Source: Streptomyces humi
Lineage (GTDB): Bacteria > Actinomycetota > Actinomycetes > Streptomycetales > Streptomycetaceae
Direction: 5' to 3'
NCBI RefSeq assembly: GCF_001005085.2
Contig: NZ_LBMU02000065.1
Coordinates: forward strand, 1 to 64,000
Length of the DNA: 64,000 nt
Shown: one piece after another, positions 25,784-34,234 of the stretch
Layout of the letters: every line of letters begins with the position of its first letter
Position numbering within the stretch: the first letter of the stretch is position 1
Made by a program: the position numbers and the translations under genes
Notes under the pieces: generated by a model
What the model was told of the DNA's origin: nothing
Seen by the model: only the letters and a program-made list of their open reading frames with translations
Databases searched by the model: none

Positions 25784-27112
25784 ATGACCACCCCCCTGCT
25801 GCTCCTGGCAGCCGCGTTCCTGCTCATCCTGGCCAACGGCTTCTTCGTGGCCGCCGAGTTCGGCCTGGTCACCGTCGAGCGCCCGGAGGCCGAGAAGGCC
25901 GCCGCCGACGGCGACAAGCGTGCCGGCACGGTTGTCGAATCGCTGAGGGAACTGTCCTTCCAGCTGTCCGGCACCCAGCTCGGCATCACCATCACCTCCC
26001 TGGTCGTCGGCATGCTCGCCGAGCCGGCGCTGGCCGCGCTGCTGCGCGGCCCGTTCACCGCGATCGGCCTCCCCGAGGGCGCCGTCTCCGGTGTCGCCGT
26101 CGTCGTCGGCATGCTGCTGGCCTCGGCCATCCAGATGGTGATCGGCGAACTCGTGCCCAAGAACTGGGCGGTCTCCAAGCCCCTCCAGGTCGCGCGGTTC
26201 GTGGCCGGCCCGCAGGCCCGCTTCTCCCGCCTGTTCCGCCCGGTCATCGCCGCGCTGAACACGGTCGCCAACCGGCTGGTCCGGGCCCTCGGCGTGGAAC
26301 CCGCGGAGGAGCTGGCCTCCGCCCGCACCCCCGGCGAGCTGGTCTCGCTGGCCCGGCACTCCGCCCAGGCGGGCGCCCTGGAACAGGACACGGCCGACCT
26401 GTTCGTCCGCACCCTGTCCCTGGGCGAGCTGACCGCCCAGCACGTCATGACCCCCCGGGTGAAGGTCAGCGCGCTCCAGGACTCGGCGACCGCCGAGGAC
26501 GTCGTCAACCTCACCCGGGCCACCGGCCTGTCCCGCTTCCCCGTCTACCGCGAGAAGATCGACGAGATCGTCGGCATGGCCCACCTCAAGGACGCGCTGG
26601 CGGTCCCCGCGCACGACCGGCTGCACACCCCGGTCGGGCGGATCGCCCGGCAGGCGCTGCTGGTCCCCGAGACCCTCCCGGTCCAGCCCCTGCTGGCCCG
26701 GCTGCGCAGCGAACAGCCCATCGCGGTCGTCGTCGACGAGTACGGCGGCACGGCCGGCCTGGTCACCTTGGAGGACATCGTCGAGGAACTCGTCGGCGAG
26801 GTCCGCGACGAGCACGACAGCCCCGACGCGCCCGAGCTCGCCGCCGCCCCCTCCCAGGACGGCAAGCCCGCGTGGGACGTCGACGGCAGTGTCCGCGTCG
26901 ACATCCTCCAGCGGATAGGGCTGGACGTGCCGGAAGGACCCTACGAGACGGTCGCCGGACTCGTCGCCGACCTGCTCGGCCGTATCCCGGCGCCCGGCGA
27001 CCGCGCGGAACTGCCCGGCTGGCGCCTCTCGGTCCGCCGGGTCGGCCACTACCGGGCCGAACGCGTCCGGCTGGTCCGTATCGCCCCCGTCGCCGCGGAG
27101 GCCGCCCGATGA
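25784..27112 (+). CDS. CNNM/CorC-type membrane protein with CBS pair and CorC_HlyC domain
   Basis: A 442-residue integral membrane protein. The DUF21/CNNM domain occupies residues 1-200, with LANGFFVAAEFGLVTVER, GTQLGITITSLVVG and the family motif IGELVPKNWAV. Two CBS motifs follow (VMTPRVKVSAL, VVDEYGGTAGLVTLEDIVEELVGEV) and then a C-terminal CorC_HlyC domain (WDVDGSVRVDILQRIGLDVPEGPYETVAGLV). CNNM proteins are magnesium transporters or regulators of magnesium/cobalt efflux gated by nucleotide binding to CBS domains. It overlaps the next gene by 4 bp and is preceded by a structured leader. Confidence 0.9.
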   Translation: MTTPLLLLAAAFLLILANGFFVAAEFGLVTVERPEAEKAAADGDKRAGTVVESLRELSFQLSGTQLGITITSLVVGMLAEPALAALLRGPFTAIGLPEGAVSGVAVVVGMLLASAIQMVIGELVPKNWAVSKPLQVARFVAGPQARFSRLFRPVIAALNTVANRLVRALGVEPAEELASARTPGELVSLARHSAQAGALEQDTADLFVRTLSLGELTAQHVMTPRVKVSALQDSATAEDVVNLTRATGLSRFPVYREKIDEIVGMAHLKDALAVPAHDRLHTPVGRIARQALLVPETLPVQPLLARLRSEQPIAVVVDEYGGTAGLVTLEDIVEELVGEVRDEHDSPDAPELAAAPSQDGKPAWDVDGSVRVDILQRIGLDVPEGPYETVAGLVADLLGRIPAPGDRAELPGWRLSVRRVGHYRAERVRLVRIAPVAAEAAR

Positions 27113-28197
27113 GCGTTCTCCAACTGGTCTTCGCCGGGCTGCTCGTCCTCGCCAACGGCTTCTTCGTGGGCGCGGAGTTCGCGCTGGTCTCGGTCCGCCG
27201 CAGTCAGATCGAACCACTGGGCACCGCACGGGCCCGCCAGGTGCTGTACGGCCTGGAGCGCCTGCCGCAGATGATGGCCGCCGCCCAGTTCGGCATCACC
27301 GTCTGCTCGCTGACCCTGGGCGCGGTGGCCGAGCCGACGGTGGCGCATCTGCTGGAACCGCTGTTCGAGGCGGCCCGTCTGCCCGAGGGCGTGATCCATC
27401 CCCTGGGCTATGTGATCGCGCTCGCCGGAGTGGTCTTCTTCCACCTGGTCATCGGCGAGATGGTGCCGAAGAACCTGGCGATGGCGGCACCGGAGAAGGC
27501 GGCGCTCTGGCTGAGCCCCGGCCTGGTGGCGTTCGCCCGGGTGTGCCGGCCGATCACGGTCGCGCTCGGCGCCTGTGCCCAGGGCATCCTCAAGCTCTTC
27601 CGGGTGGAGCCGAAGGACGAGGTCGAGGCCGTCGTCACCAGCGAGCAGCTGAACCGGCTGCTGGAGGACTCCGGCCAGGCGGGCCTCCTCGACCCCGAGG
27701 AGCGGGAGCGGCTGGAGGACGCGCTGGAGCTGGGCTCCCGCCCGGTGACCGACGTGCTCCTGCGCCGCGAGTCCCTGATCACGGTCCCCCCGTCGGTCAC
27801 CCCGGGCCAGATCGTCGAGCTCACCGCCCGCACCGGCTTCTCCCGGTTCCCGGTCGCCACCGAGTCCGGCGCCTTCATGGGCTACGTGCACGTGAAGGAC
27901 GTACTGGACCTGGAGGACTCGGACCGGGCGGTGCCGCAGCAGATATGGCGTCCGATGACCACACTCCGAGCCGAGCTGCCCCTCGACGACGCGCTGACGG
28001 TGATGCGCCGAGCGGCTACCCACCTGGCCCAGGTGGCCGACGGGAAGGGCAGGGTGCTCGGTCTGGTCGCACTGGAGGACGTGCTCGAACTGCTCGTCGG
28101 CGAGGTCACGGACCCGGCACACCGGGAACAGCCGACGCCGCCGCGGACTCCGGAGCCGCGGGGGAGTGGGGAGCCGGAGGAGGTCATGGCCCGGTGA
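27109..28197 (+). CDS. Second CNNM-type membrane protein with CBS pair
   Basis: A 362-residue paralogue of the preceding protein: LANGFFVGAEFALVSVRRSQIE, AAQFGITVCSLTLG and IGEMVPKNLAMAAPEKAA in the membrane domain, then a CBS pair ending GRVLGLVALEDVLELLVGEV. It lacks the CorC_HlyC domain and ends in a Pro/Glu-rich tail. ATG overlaps the previous stop (ATGA), so the two proteins are made together and may form a heterodimer. Pairs of a long and a short CNNM gene are common in actinobacteria. From 28198 to 28334 there is only a convergent gap with GC-rich inverted repeats. Confidence 0.88.
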   Translation: MSVLQLVFAGLLVLANGFFVGAEFALVSVRRSQIEPLGTARARQVLYGLERLPQMMAAAQFGITVCSLTLGAVAEPTVAHLLEPLFEAARLPEGVIHPLGYVIALAGVVFFHLVIGEMVPKNLAMAAPEKAALWLSPGLVAFARVCRPITVALGACAQGILKLFRVEPKDEVEAVVTSEQLNRLLEDSGQAGLLDPEERERLEDALELGSRPVTDVLLRRESLITVPPSVTPGQIVELTARTGFSRFPVATESGAFMGYVHVKDVLDLEDSDRAVPQQIWRPMTTLRAELPLDDALTVMRRAATHLAQVADGKGRVLGLVALEDVLELLVGEVTDPAHREQPTPPRTPEPRGSGEPEEVMAR

Positions 28198-28334
28198 GGC
28201 AGTAGTCAGGCCGCGGGTGCGTGGGGGGATGGTCGCACAGCTCCCCACGCACCTGGCCGGGCGCCGCACTCGCGTCGGCCGGCACCCCGCCGGCGCCGGT
28301 GAGCGTCCCCACCCACGGCCCACCCCACCCGCGG

Positions 28335-30197
28335 CTACATCCCGGCTGACGGATCCTGCGGTCCCCGGCCCGACAGGACCTCCCCGTACGCCTGCATCAG
28401 GTCCGGCAGGCGCAGTGTCGCCAGGTCGTCCCTCGACAAGACCCCGGGATACGTCGACAGCCGCAGATCCCGGTAGGCGCAGCTCTTCTCGTACAGCGTG
28501 CGCAGGAACCGGCCGTTGCCCAGTTCGTCGATCCAGCCCTGTTCGACCACGTGCCCGGCGATGGAGCGCAGCTCGTCCAGGGCCTCCTCGTCCCACGCGT
28601 CACCGTTCTCCGCGGCCAGCACCTCCCCGATGGACGTCAGCTCCAGCGGACGGTAGGACGGGAAGTCGACGCGGGAGGTGAAGCGGGAGGAGAGCCCCGG
28701 GTTGGCGGCCAGCAGCCGGTCCATGCCCTCCGGGTAGCCCGCCAGGATCACCACCAGGTGGTCCCGGTTGTCCTCGGCCCGCTTCAGCAGTACCTGGAGC
28801 GCCTCGTCGCCGTACGCGTCGCCCTTGCCGTACCCGGAGTTGGAGAGGGAGTAGGCCTCGTCGACGAAGAGCACACCGCCGATCGCGGAGTCGATCAGCT
28901 CGTTGGCCTTCACGGCGGTCTGGCCGAGGTACTCGCCCACGAGGTCGGCCCGCTGCGCCTCCACCAGGTGGTCGCCGCCCAGCAGCCCCAGCGCGTAGAA
29001 CACCCGGCCGAGAATCCGGGCGACGGTGGTCTTGCCGGTCCCGGACGGCCCGGAGAAGACGAAGTGGCGTTTCGGCGGCTGCACCGGCAGGCCCTGCCCG
29101 GCTCGCAACCGGGCCATGTTCAACTGGGCGGACAGCGCCTTGACCTGCCGCTTCACGGGCTCGAGCCCGACCATGCGCTCCAGTTCGGCGAGCGCCTCCT
29201 CGAGTAACGCGGGGTCGGTCGGCCCGGCCGGCAGCGGCGGCGACGCCATCACCTTCTCGCGCACCGCCGGGTCGATCACCGACGGCATCGCCCCGGCCGG
29301 CGGTTCGGCCTCTCCGAACCGCAGCTCCCGTCCTTCCGTGCCGAACAGCGGGTCTAGCAGGTCCGGCCCGTCCACGACGTCCTGCCCGGCCCCGGTGAGC
29401 GTGATCGACGCGAAGTCGGCCGCCTCGTCGTACCCGTCGCCCTCGGCTATCGCGGCCAGCCGGGCGGAGGTGTCCATGAAGGCCGGATCGACCCGGTGCA
29501 CGGCCCGGTAGAGCGGGAGCGCGGCGGCGCTGCGGCCGGTGCCCTCGTGCGCCCGGGCCAGCCAGTAGCGCAGCTCCTTGCGCTGCGGCTGCTCACTGCG
29601 GCACCGCATCAGCGCGGCCGAGAGCAGGGGTTCGGCCTGGCCGTACATCTCGAGACGGACGCGGGCCATGCCGCCGAAGAGGCCCGCCTCGATGCCGAGC
29701 AGGGGATCGTCGAGGAGCGGGTCGGTGTGCCGGACCAGCTGTTCCCAGTCCTTGACCAGGTAGGCCCGGCAGGAGTGCAGGAAGCGGACGTGGTGGTCGG
29801 TGTCCACGGGCGGCAGTCCGGCGAGGGCCCGGTCGAGCTCCGGGACGTGTCTGCCGTCCAGCCAGTGGGAGGCGTGGGCGAGCAGCAGGTCGCGCGGGCT
29901 CTCCAGCACCGGCTGCACCCACCAGCCCAGCCAGTACCAGGAGTTGAGCGTGCGGCGGTGGCGGCCGCGCTGTTCGCCGAAGCGGTCCCGGTGCCGGAAC
30001 ATCCGCAGCAGCGCGGTCGTCGTGTCGACGCGCAGCGCGTGCAGGCCGAGCCAGGCGTCGGCCATCCCGGGATCCATCCGCACCGCGGTGCGGAACTCCT
30101 CCTCCGCCTGCGGATAGGCGCCCATCGTGTAGGCGTCCACGCCTCGCAGCCAGGCGAGGTCGGCCGGGGCCTCGGGGCCCTGCGTGCCGAATTCCAT
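28335..30197 (-). CDS. CbxX/CfqX (EccA-like) AAA+ ATPase with helical repeat N-terminus
   Basis: A 620-residue protein. Residues 1-300 are TPR-like helical repeats (YTMGAYPQAEEEFRTAVRMDPGMADAWLGLHAL and similar). The C-terminal AAA+ domain has Walker A FSGPSGTGKTTVARIL, Walker B GGVLFVDEAYSL, sensor region VVILAGYPEGMDRLL and arginine finger LSSRFTSRVDFPSY. The layout matches EccA of type VII secretion and the CbxX Rubisco-activase-like class, but no secretion genes are nearby. The ATG at 30197 follows a GGGGGA site; a longer frame to 30653 has no support. The partner is unknown. Confidence 0.88.
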   Translation of the reverse strand: MEFGTQGPEAPADLAWLRGVDAYTMGAYPQAEEEFRTAVRMDPGMADAWLGLHALRVDTTTALLRMFRHRDRFGEQRGRHRRTLNSWYWLGWWVQPVLESPRDLLLAHASHWLDGRHVPELDRALAGLPPVDTDHHVRFLHSCRAYLVKDWEQLVRHTDPLLDDPLLGIEAGLFGGMARVRLEMYGQAEPLLSAALMRCRSEQPQRKELRYWLARAHEGTGRSAAALPLYRAVHRVDPAFMDTSARLAAIAEGDGYDEAADFASITLTGAGQDVVDGPDLLDPLFGTEGRELRFGEAEPPAGAMPSVIDPAVREKVMASPPLPAGPTDPALLEEALAELERMVGLEPVKRQVKALSAQLNMARLRAGQGLPVQPPKRHFVFSGPSGTGKTTVARILGRVFYALGLLGGDHLVEAQRADLVGEYLGQTAVKANELIDSAIGGVLFVDEAYSLSNSGYGKGDAYGDEALQVLLKRAEDNRDHLVVILAGYPEGMDRLLAANPGLSSRFTSRVDFPSYRPLELTSIGEVLAAENGDAWDEEALDELRSIAGHVVEQGWIDELGNGRFLRTLYEKSCAYRDLRLSTYPGVLSRDDLATLRLPDLMQAYGEVLSGRGPQDPSAGM

Positions 30198-30627
30198 CAC
30201 GTCCCCCACAAACCGTGCCCCCGTTGTTGGCCCCCGGGCTCCCCCCGATGGCCGCCGTTGGTCGAACCGCTGTGCCGCGGACCGGAGTTGCAGGTGCGCG
30301 AAGCAGCCGTTCGAAGGTCGCACCGATGGCATCGTACCTGCGGTTCCACCGCCTGCCGAAGGGTGACGTACAGGCCGTTTGGCGAGGTGGGAGCAGATGG
30401 GGCGCACACCGGACGGTGACCGTGGGTGAGCAGGAGGGCGCGCGCGGCAGGCGTAAAAGGGGTAAAGGGCAGAACGAAGCCCCCGATCACGGGGGAACAA
30501 CCGGGGGCTTCGCGTCTGTGGGGCGGCTGCGAACGGCCGCTCATTGAGAACGTAAGACCTGTACGACCCTTGGGTCAAGCCGAGTTGAGGTACTCGGGCA
30601 ACTTCTTCGGGGCGCGTCTTCACAAGT
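30198..30627. other. 430-bp gap between the AAA+ and kinase genes
   Basis: No convincing gene on either strand. The right part carries the hairpin at 30476-30511. The left part is the upstream region of the AAA+ gene; no confident promoter was found. Confidence 0.5.
30476..30511 (-). terminator. Terminator-like hairpin downstream of the kinase gene
   Basis: GAAGCCCCCG (30476-30485) pairs perfectly with CGGGGGCTTC (30502-30511). Within it, CCCCCG and CGGGGG (30480-30495) can form a smaller alternative hairpin, so two exclusive structures exist. It lies between the kinase stop and the AAA+ start on the minus strand. Confidence 0.55.
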
Positions 30628-31248
30628 TCAGCACACCGGCGACGGCCCGTCACGGTGGGTGACGCCCTGGTACGGTCCAGCTGTCCGTCCTGGCCCCGGC
30701 AGTACCTCGTACCCCTGCTGTGTCTGTGTCACCAGGAGGTCGGCGTGCGGCCTCGACGGGTCCCCGGTGAAGTGGTCGCGTTCCGCCGCGACCCACCTGA
30801 CCCAGAAGTCCCGCTGTTCCGCGCCGTCCCGGGTCCTGCCCCGCGCCCAGGACTCCTCGTGCGGCAACTCCATCCACAGCAGTCGCGCCAGATGCGGGCG
30901 CAGGGCCCGGCGGCCGGCGCCGACTCCCTCGACCAGGACCACGGGGTCGGGCGACAGCGGGCGGGGCGGGCCGAAGCGGCGGGTGCGCCAGTCGTAGGGG
31001 GAGTAGTGCGCCGTCTCGCCCCGGCCGAGCGGCCCGATCACCTGGGTCAGCAGGCGGCCGGTCCAGTCGAACAGCTCCTCGTGGCTGGCGATGTCGTCCA
31101 GGTGCAGCACCGGCGCACCCCCTAGCGCGGCGGCCAACCCCCCGGCGAACGTGCTCTTTCCGGAGCCGGCGTGCCCGTCGACCGCGACGAGGCGGACCGG
31201 ACCACAGGAGGGCGGCAGGCCCTGGAGCGCGGTGGCGAGCTGGTGAAT
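30628..31248 (-). CDS. Uridine-kinase-like P-loop protein with unclear start
   Basis: The open frame contains a nucleoside-kinase-like fold: Walker A AVDGHAGSGKSTFAGGLAAAL, VLHLDDIASHEELFDW, YDWRTRRFG, the PVVLVEGVGAG segment and a lid region with WARGRTRDG. Such proteins phosphorylate nucleosides or similar small molecules. The frame is open from 31296, but it holds no ATG or GTG before the Walker A motif; the first TTG, at 31137, lies inside or after it. I give the ATT at 31248 as a placeholder start before the essential P-loop. The ATG at 31295 is in a different frame. A rare start codon, a frameshift or a sequencing error are all possible. Confidence 0.65.
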   Translation of the reverse strand: MHQLATALQGLPPSCGPVRLVAVDGHAGSGKSTFAGGLAAALGGAPVLHLDDIASHEELFDWTGRLLTQVIGPLGRGETAHYSPYDWRTRRFGPPRPLSPDPVVLVEGVGAGRRALRPHLARLLWMELPHEESWARGRTRDGAEQRDFWVRWVAAERDHFTGDPSRPHADLLVTQTQQGYEVLPGPGRTAGPYQGVTHRDGPSPVC

Positions 31249-31494
31249 GACGATTCCCGAGGTGTGCTGCGGTGTGCGGCGTTTTCCGGAAACATTCTAG
31301 TAGTGCGGCGCATAGCGGACGTCCGCGGCCCCGAAGAAGTAGCGGCTTGAACCAATTTCTGGCCGATCTTCGTCGGCCCCATTAATATTTCCGACCGGCT
31401 GACCGATATGTCGAATTCGGACGTTCCCGCCCTCCCCGGCCGTGAGTAGGGTGCCTTCAGCGTGCACGCGTCGCACGGGGACGGACAGGGGAAG

Positions 31495-32445
31495 ATGGCC
31501 GCGGAGTTATTCGAGGGGCAGTACGTATGGCATCCGGCGGCCGATGACCGCTTGCTGGCGAGCGTATGCGTCGACGTACGTGCCGGAAGATATCTGAGCG
31601 CCCGCGAGGCCCTGGCCGAGACACGTTCCGACTTCGCCCTGCGCGCCCACCGCTCCCTGGTCCTGGCCTCCGAGGCGGCCGGCACGGATCTGGTCGAACG
31701 CTGGCTGGCCGAGGAGCCCGGCCCCGAGGCCGCCCTGATGTGGGCCCGGGTCGCCGTGCAGCGCGCCATCCGGGCCGCCGACGCCCACGACGAGCGGGCC
31801 GAGGCGCTGGAGCGGATCGCGCTCACCGCCTGCGAGCGGGCCGCGGCCATGAACCCCGCCGACCCCACGCCCTGGGCCGCCAAGCTGGCCATGGCCCGGC
31901 TGCACCGCCCCCACGACCAGGCCCCCGGCGGCCTGCTGACCTCCCCGCCCGGCCCCTGGCGGCTGTTCGCGCACACCCTCAGCCTCGATCCCTGGCACCG
32001 CGAGGCCCACCACCGCTTCCTGTCCTTCTTCTTCACCCGGTACGGCGGCTCGGTCAACGCGGCCTGGGACGTCGCCGCCTTCCTCGGGCAGCGCGCCCCC
32101 GCCGACTCCGTGCTGCGGCTGCTGCCGCTGGTCGCGCTGGTGGAGAGCCACAACCCCACCCAACTGCTCGCCGAGCGGGTCTGGGAGCAGCCCCAGTGGC
32201 GCGCCACGGCCCTGTCGATCTACCGCAACTGGCTGCCCGCGGTGGCCGGCTACTCCTTCACCCCGGTGCTCGACCTGGCCTACCTCGCGCACGCGCTGGT
32301 CATGGCCCGGCGCGAGTTCGAGGCCCGGGCGGTGTTCACGGCCATGGGGCCGTACGCCTCCCGGATGCCCTGGAGCGTCTTCGGCGAACCCGCCGACCAG
32401 CTCTCCCGGGCCCGCCGCGCCTGCGGCCTGTCCGTCCCCTCCTAG
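31495..32445 (+). CDS. Unknown helical protein
   Basis: A 316-residue soluble protein that I do not recognise by family. It is almost entirely helical with repeated Trp/His-rich segments (DSVLRLLPLVALVESHNPTQLL, WRLFAHTLSLDPWHREAHHRFLSFFFTRYG), suggestive of TPR-like repeats. There is no signal peptide or membrane segment. The ATG at 31495 has AGGGGAAG before it; a GTG at 31462 is an in-frame alternative. It precedes an amino-acid permease gene by 24 bp and probably shares its transcript. The 246 bp upstream are AT-rich for this genome and hold TAGGGT at 31447-31452 as a possible -10. Confidence 0.75.
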   Translation: MAAELFEGQYVWHPAADDRLLASVCVDVRAGRYLSAREALAETRSDFALRAHRSLVLASEAAGTDLVERWLAEEPGPEAALMWARVAVQRAIRAADAHDERAEALERIALTACERAAAMNPADPTPWAAKLAMARLHRPHDQAPGGLLTSPPGPWRLFAHTLSLDPWHREAHHRFLSFFFTRYGGSVNAAWDVAAFLGQRAPADSVLRLLPLVALVESHNPTQLLAERVWEQPQWRATALSIYRNWLPAVAGYSFTPVLDLAYLAHALVMARREFEARAVFTAMGPYASRMPWSVFGEPADQLSRARRACGLSVPS

Positions 32446-32469
32446 TCACGCCTAGCGAAAGGCCGGCAA

Positions 32470-33981
32470 GTGTCAGAACGCACAGCGGATCCGATCGTGC
32501 TCGACGACGACGCGACCCTGCACGCGATGGGTTATCCGCGGAAACTCACCCGCCGATTCCACGCGTTCGACAATTTTGCGATCTCCTTCACCATCATCAA
32601 TATCCTCTCCGGAATCTTCTCGTCATTCGGGTTCGGTATGAACGCGGGCGGCCCCCGCATTCTCGTGTTCGGCTGGATCGGCGTCTGCGTGATGGTGCTC
32701 TGCATCGGCGCCGCCATGGCGGAAGTCGCCTCCGCCTATCCGACGAGTGGTGCGCTGTATTTCTCCGCCGGCAAGCTCGCCAAACGCCACAAGGGTGCCT
32801 GGTCCTGGTACACGGGCTGGCTCAACTTCGTGGGCCAGATCGGCGGTACGGCCGCCACCGGATACGCGGCGGCCACGTTCATCCAGGCGTTCATCGCCCT
32901 CCAGTGGACCTCGTACACGCCGACCGCTCACCAGACGGTGCTGATCACGGCCCTGATCATCGTGCTCCAGGGGCTCGCCAACACCTACACCGTCCAGCTC
33001 GTCGCCGTGCTGAACCGGATTTCCGTGTGGTGGCTGCTGATCGGACTCGTGGTGATCGTGAGCACACTGATCGTGATGCCCGACCATCATCAGTCGGCGT
33101 CCTTCGTGACGCATTTCGTGAACAACACCGGCTTCACCAACGGTCTTTACGGCGGCATGCTCGGCCTGCTGGTCACCAGCTGGACCTTCACCGGCTTCGA
33201 CGGCAGCTTCCACATGTCCGAGGAAACGGTCCAGGCGACCGTCAACGCCCCCAAGGGCATCATCCGTTCCATCGGCTATTCGGCGGTCACCGGCCTGATC
33301 CTGATGCTCGCCCTGGTGTACAGCATCGGTGACTACGCCAAGGTGGCGAGCTCCTCCGCGCCGCCCGTCCAGATCCTCATCGACGGACTCGGCATGGGCT
33401 GGGCCAAGGCGATGCTGCTCGTCGTCATCGGCGCCATGCTCTTCTGCGGTCTCGCCAACCTCACCAGCAACACCCGGCAGATCTTCGCCTTCTCCCGGGA
33501 CGGCGCCATGCCGGGCTCCCGGCTCTGGCACTCGGTCTCGCCCCGCACCCGGACGCCCGTCAAGGCCGTCTGGCTCGCCGTGGCCTGCTCGCTCGCCCTG
33601 GTGGTGCCGGGCTGGTGGTCGCACACGGCGTTCACCGCGATCGTCAGCGTCAACGTCGTCGGCCTGTTCCTCGCCTATGCCGTCCCGGTGTTCCTGCGGC
33701 TGCGCCTCGGTGACGAGTTCCAGCCGGGACCGTGGAACCTGGGCCGCTGGAGCAGGCCGGTCGGCTGGCTGGCGGTGGTCTGGATCCTGCTCAGCAGCGT
33801 CCTGTTCATGCTGCCGCAGGCCTCGCCGATCACGGTCGACTCCTTCAACTACGCGCCGATCGCGCTGGCCGTCGTCCTGGTCGTCGCCACGGTCTGGTGG
33901 TTCGCCACCGCCCGCCGCCGCTTCCAGGGACCGGTCAGCTACGGCGGCCCCGACGAGGTCGCCGCCATGGACCTCATCTGA
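32470..33981 (+). CDS. APC-family amino-acid permease (GABA-permease-like)
   Basis: A 503-residue inner-membrane transporter with 12 hydrophobic segments. The start GYPRKLTRRFHAFDNFAISFTIINILSGIFSSFGFGMNAGGP and TSWTFTGFDGSFHMSEET are typical of the eukaryotic-like amino-acid/choline (ACT) branch, which includes GABA and polyamine permeases. Start GTG lies 24 bp after the previous gene. The substrate is not evident. A strong hairpin at 34066-34096 ends the transcript. Confidence 0.87.
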   Translation: MSERTADPIVLDDDATLHAMGYPRKLTRRFHAFDNFAISFTIINILSGIFSSFGFGMNAGGPRILVFGWIGVCVMVLCIGAAMAEVASAYPTSGALYFSAGKLAKRHKGAWSWYTGWLNFVGQIGGTAATGYAAATFIQAFIALQWTSYTPTAHQTVLITALIIVLQGLANTYTVQLVAVLNRISVWWLLIGLVVIVSTLIVMPDHHQSASFVTHFVNNTGFTNGLYGGMLGLLVTSWTFTGFDGSFHMSEETVQATVNAPKGIIRSIGYSAVTGLILMLALVYSIGDYAKVASSSAPPVQILIDGLGMGWAKAMLLVVIGAMLFCGLANLTSNTRQIFAFSRDGAMPGSRLWHSVSPRTRTPVKAVWLAVACSLALVVPGWWSHTAFTAIVSVNVVGLFLAYAVPVFLRLRLGDEFQPGPWNLGRWSRPVGWLAVVWILLSSVLFMLPQASPITVDSFNYAPIALAVVLVVATVWWFATARRRFQGPVSYGGPDEVAAMDLI

Positions 33982-33997
33982 CCCCGACGCGAGTACA

Positions 33998-34050
33998 CCC
34001 CGTACCGGCATCCCGTGCGGGCGCCCCCGTACCGGAACCCCGTGCGGGCA
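33998..34050. repeat. Two 26-bp direct repeats after the permease stop
   Basis: Copies at 33998-34023 and 34025-34050 begin CCCCGTACCGG and end CCCGTGCGGGC, with three differences. They begin 17 bp after the stop codon. Confidence 0.7.
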
Positions 34051-34065
34051 TCGGGTGCGGGAACG

Positions 34066-34096
34066 CCCCGGCGCCGGCCCCGCGCCGGCGCCGGGG
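34066..34096 (+). terminator. Strong GC hairpin terminator of the permease transcript
   Basis: CCCCGGCGCCGGC (34066-34078) pairs perfectly with GCCGGCGCCGGGG (34084-34096), followed by cctttc. This is a typical Streptomyces terminator without a long T-run. Confidence 0.7.
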
Positions 34097-34112
34097 CCTT
34101 TCAGTGGACAAG

Positions 34113-34124
34113 ACCAATATTGGT
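34113..34124. promoter_or_regulatory. Perfect 12-bp palindrome upstream of the C39-like peptidase gene
   Basis: ACCAATATTGGT is fully symmetric and AT-rich in a GC-rich region. It lies 110 bp before the peptidase start and just after the permease terminator. It could be an operator; the regulator is unknown. Confidence 0.4.
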
Positions 34125-34234
34125 GGGCGTGGCTCGGGCGGAAGTGCTGGTAGGGGCCCGATGACTGCTCCATAGTGGGCGCACAGTCCCGCACCCGGAC
34201 CAGCCGCGACGCGCACCCTGGGGGTCTTTCACCC

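Noticed and set aside
31122..31295. Minus-strand frame from ATG 31295 as a separate gene
   Set aside because: It overlaps the P-loop of the kinase in another frame and its sequence (Ser/Arg/Pro-rich) looks like a shadow.
34113..34124. DasR operator before the C39-like peptidase
   Set aside because: The site lacks the GTCTAGAC core and is a different palindrome.
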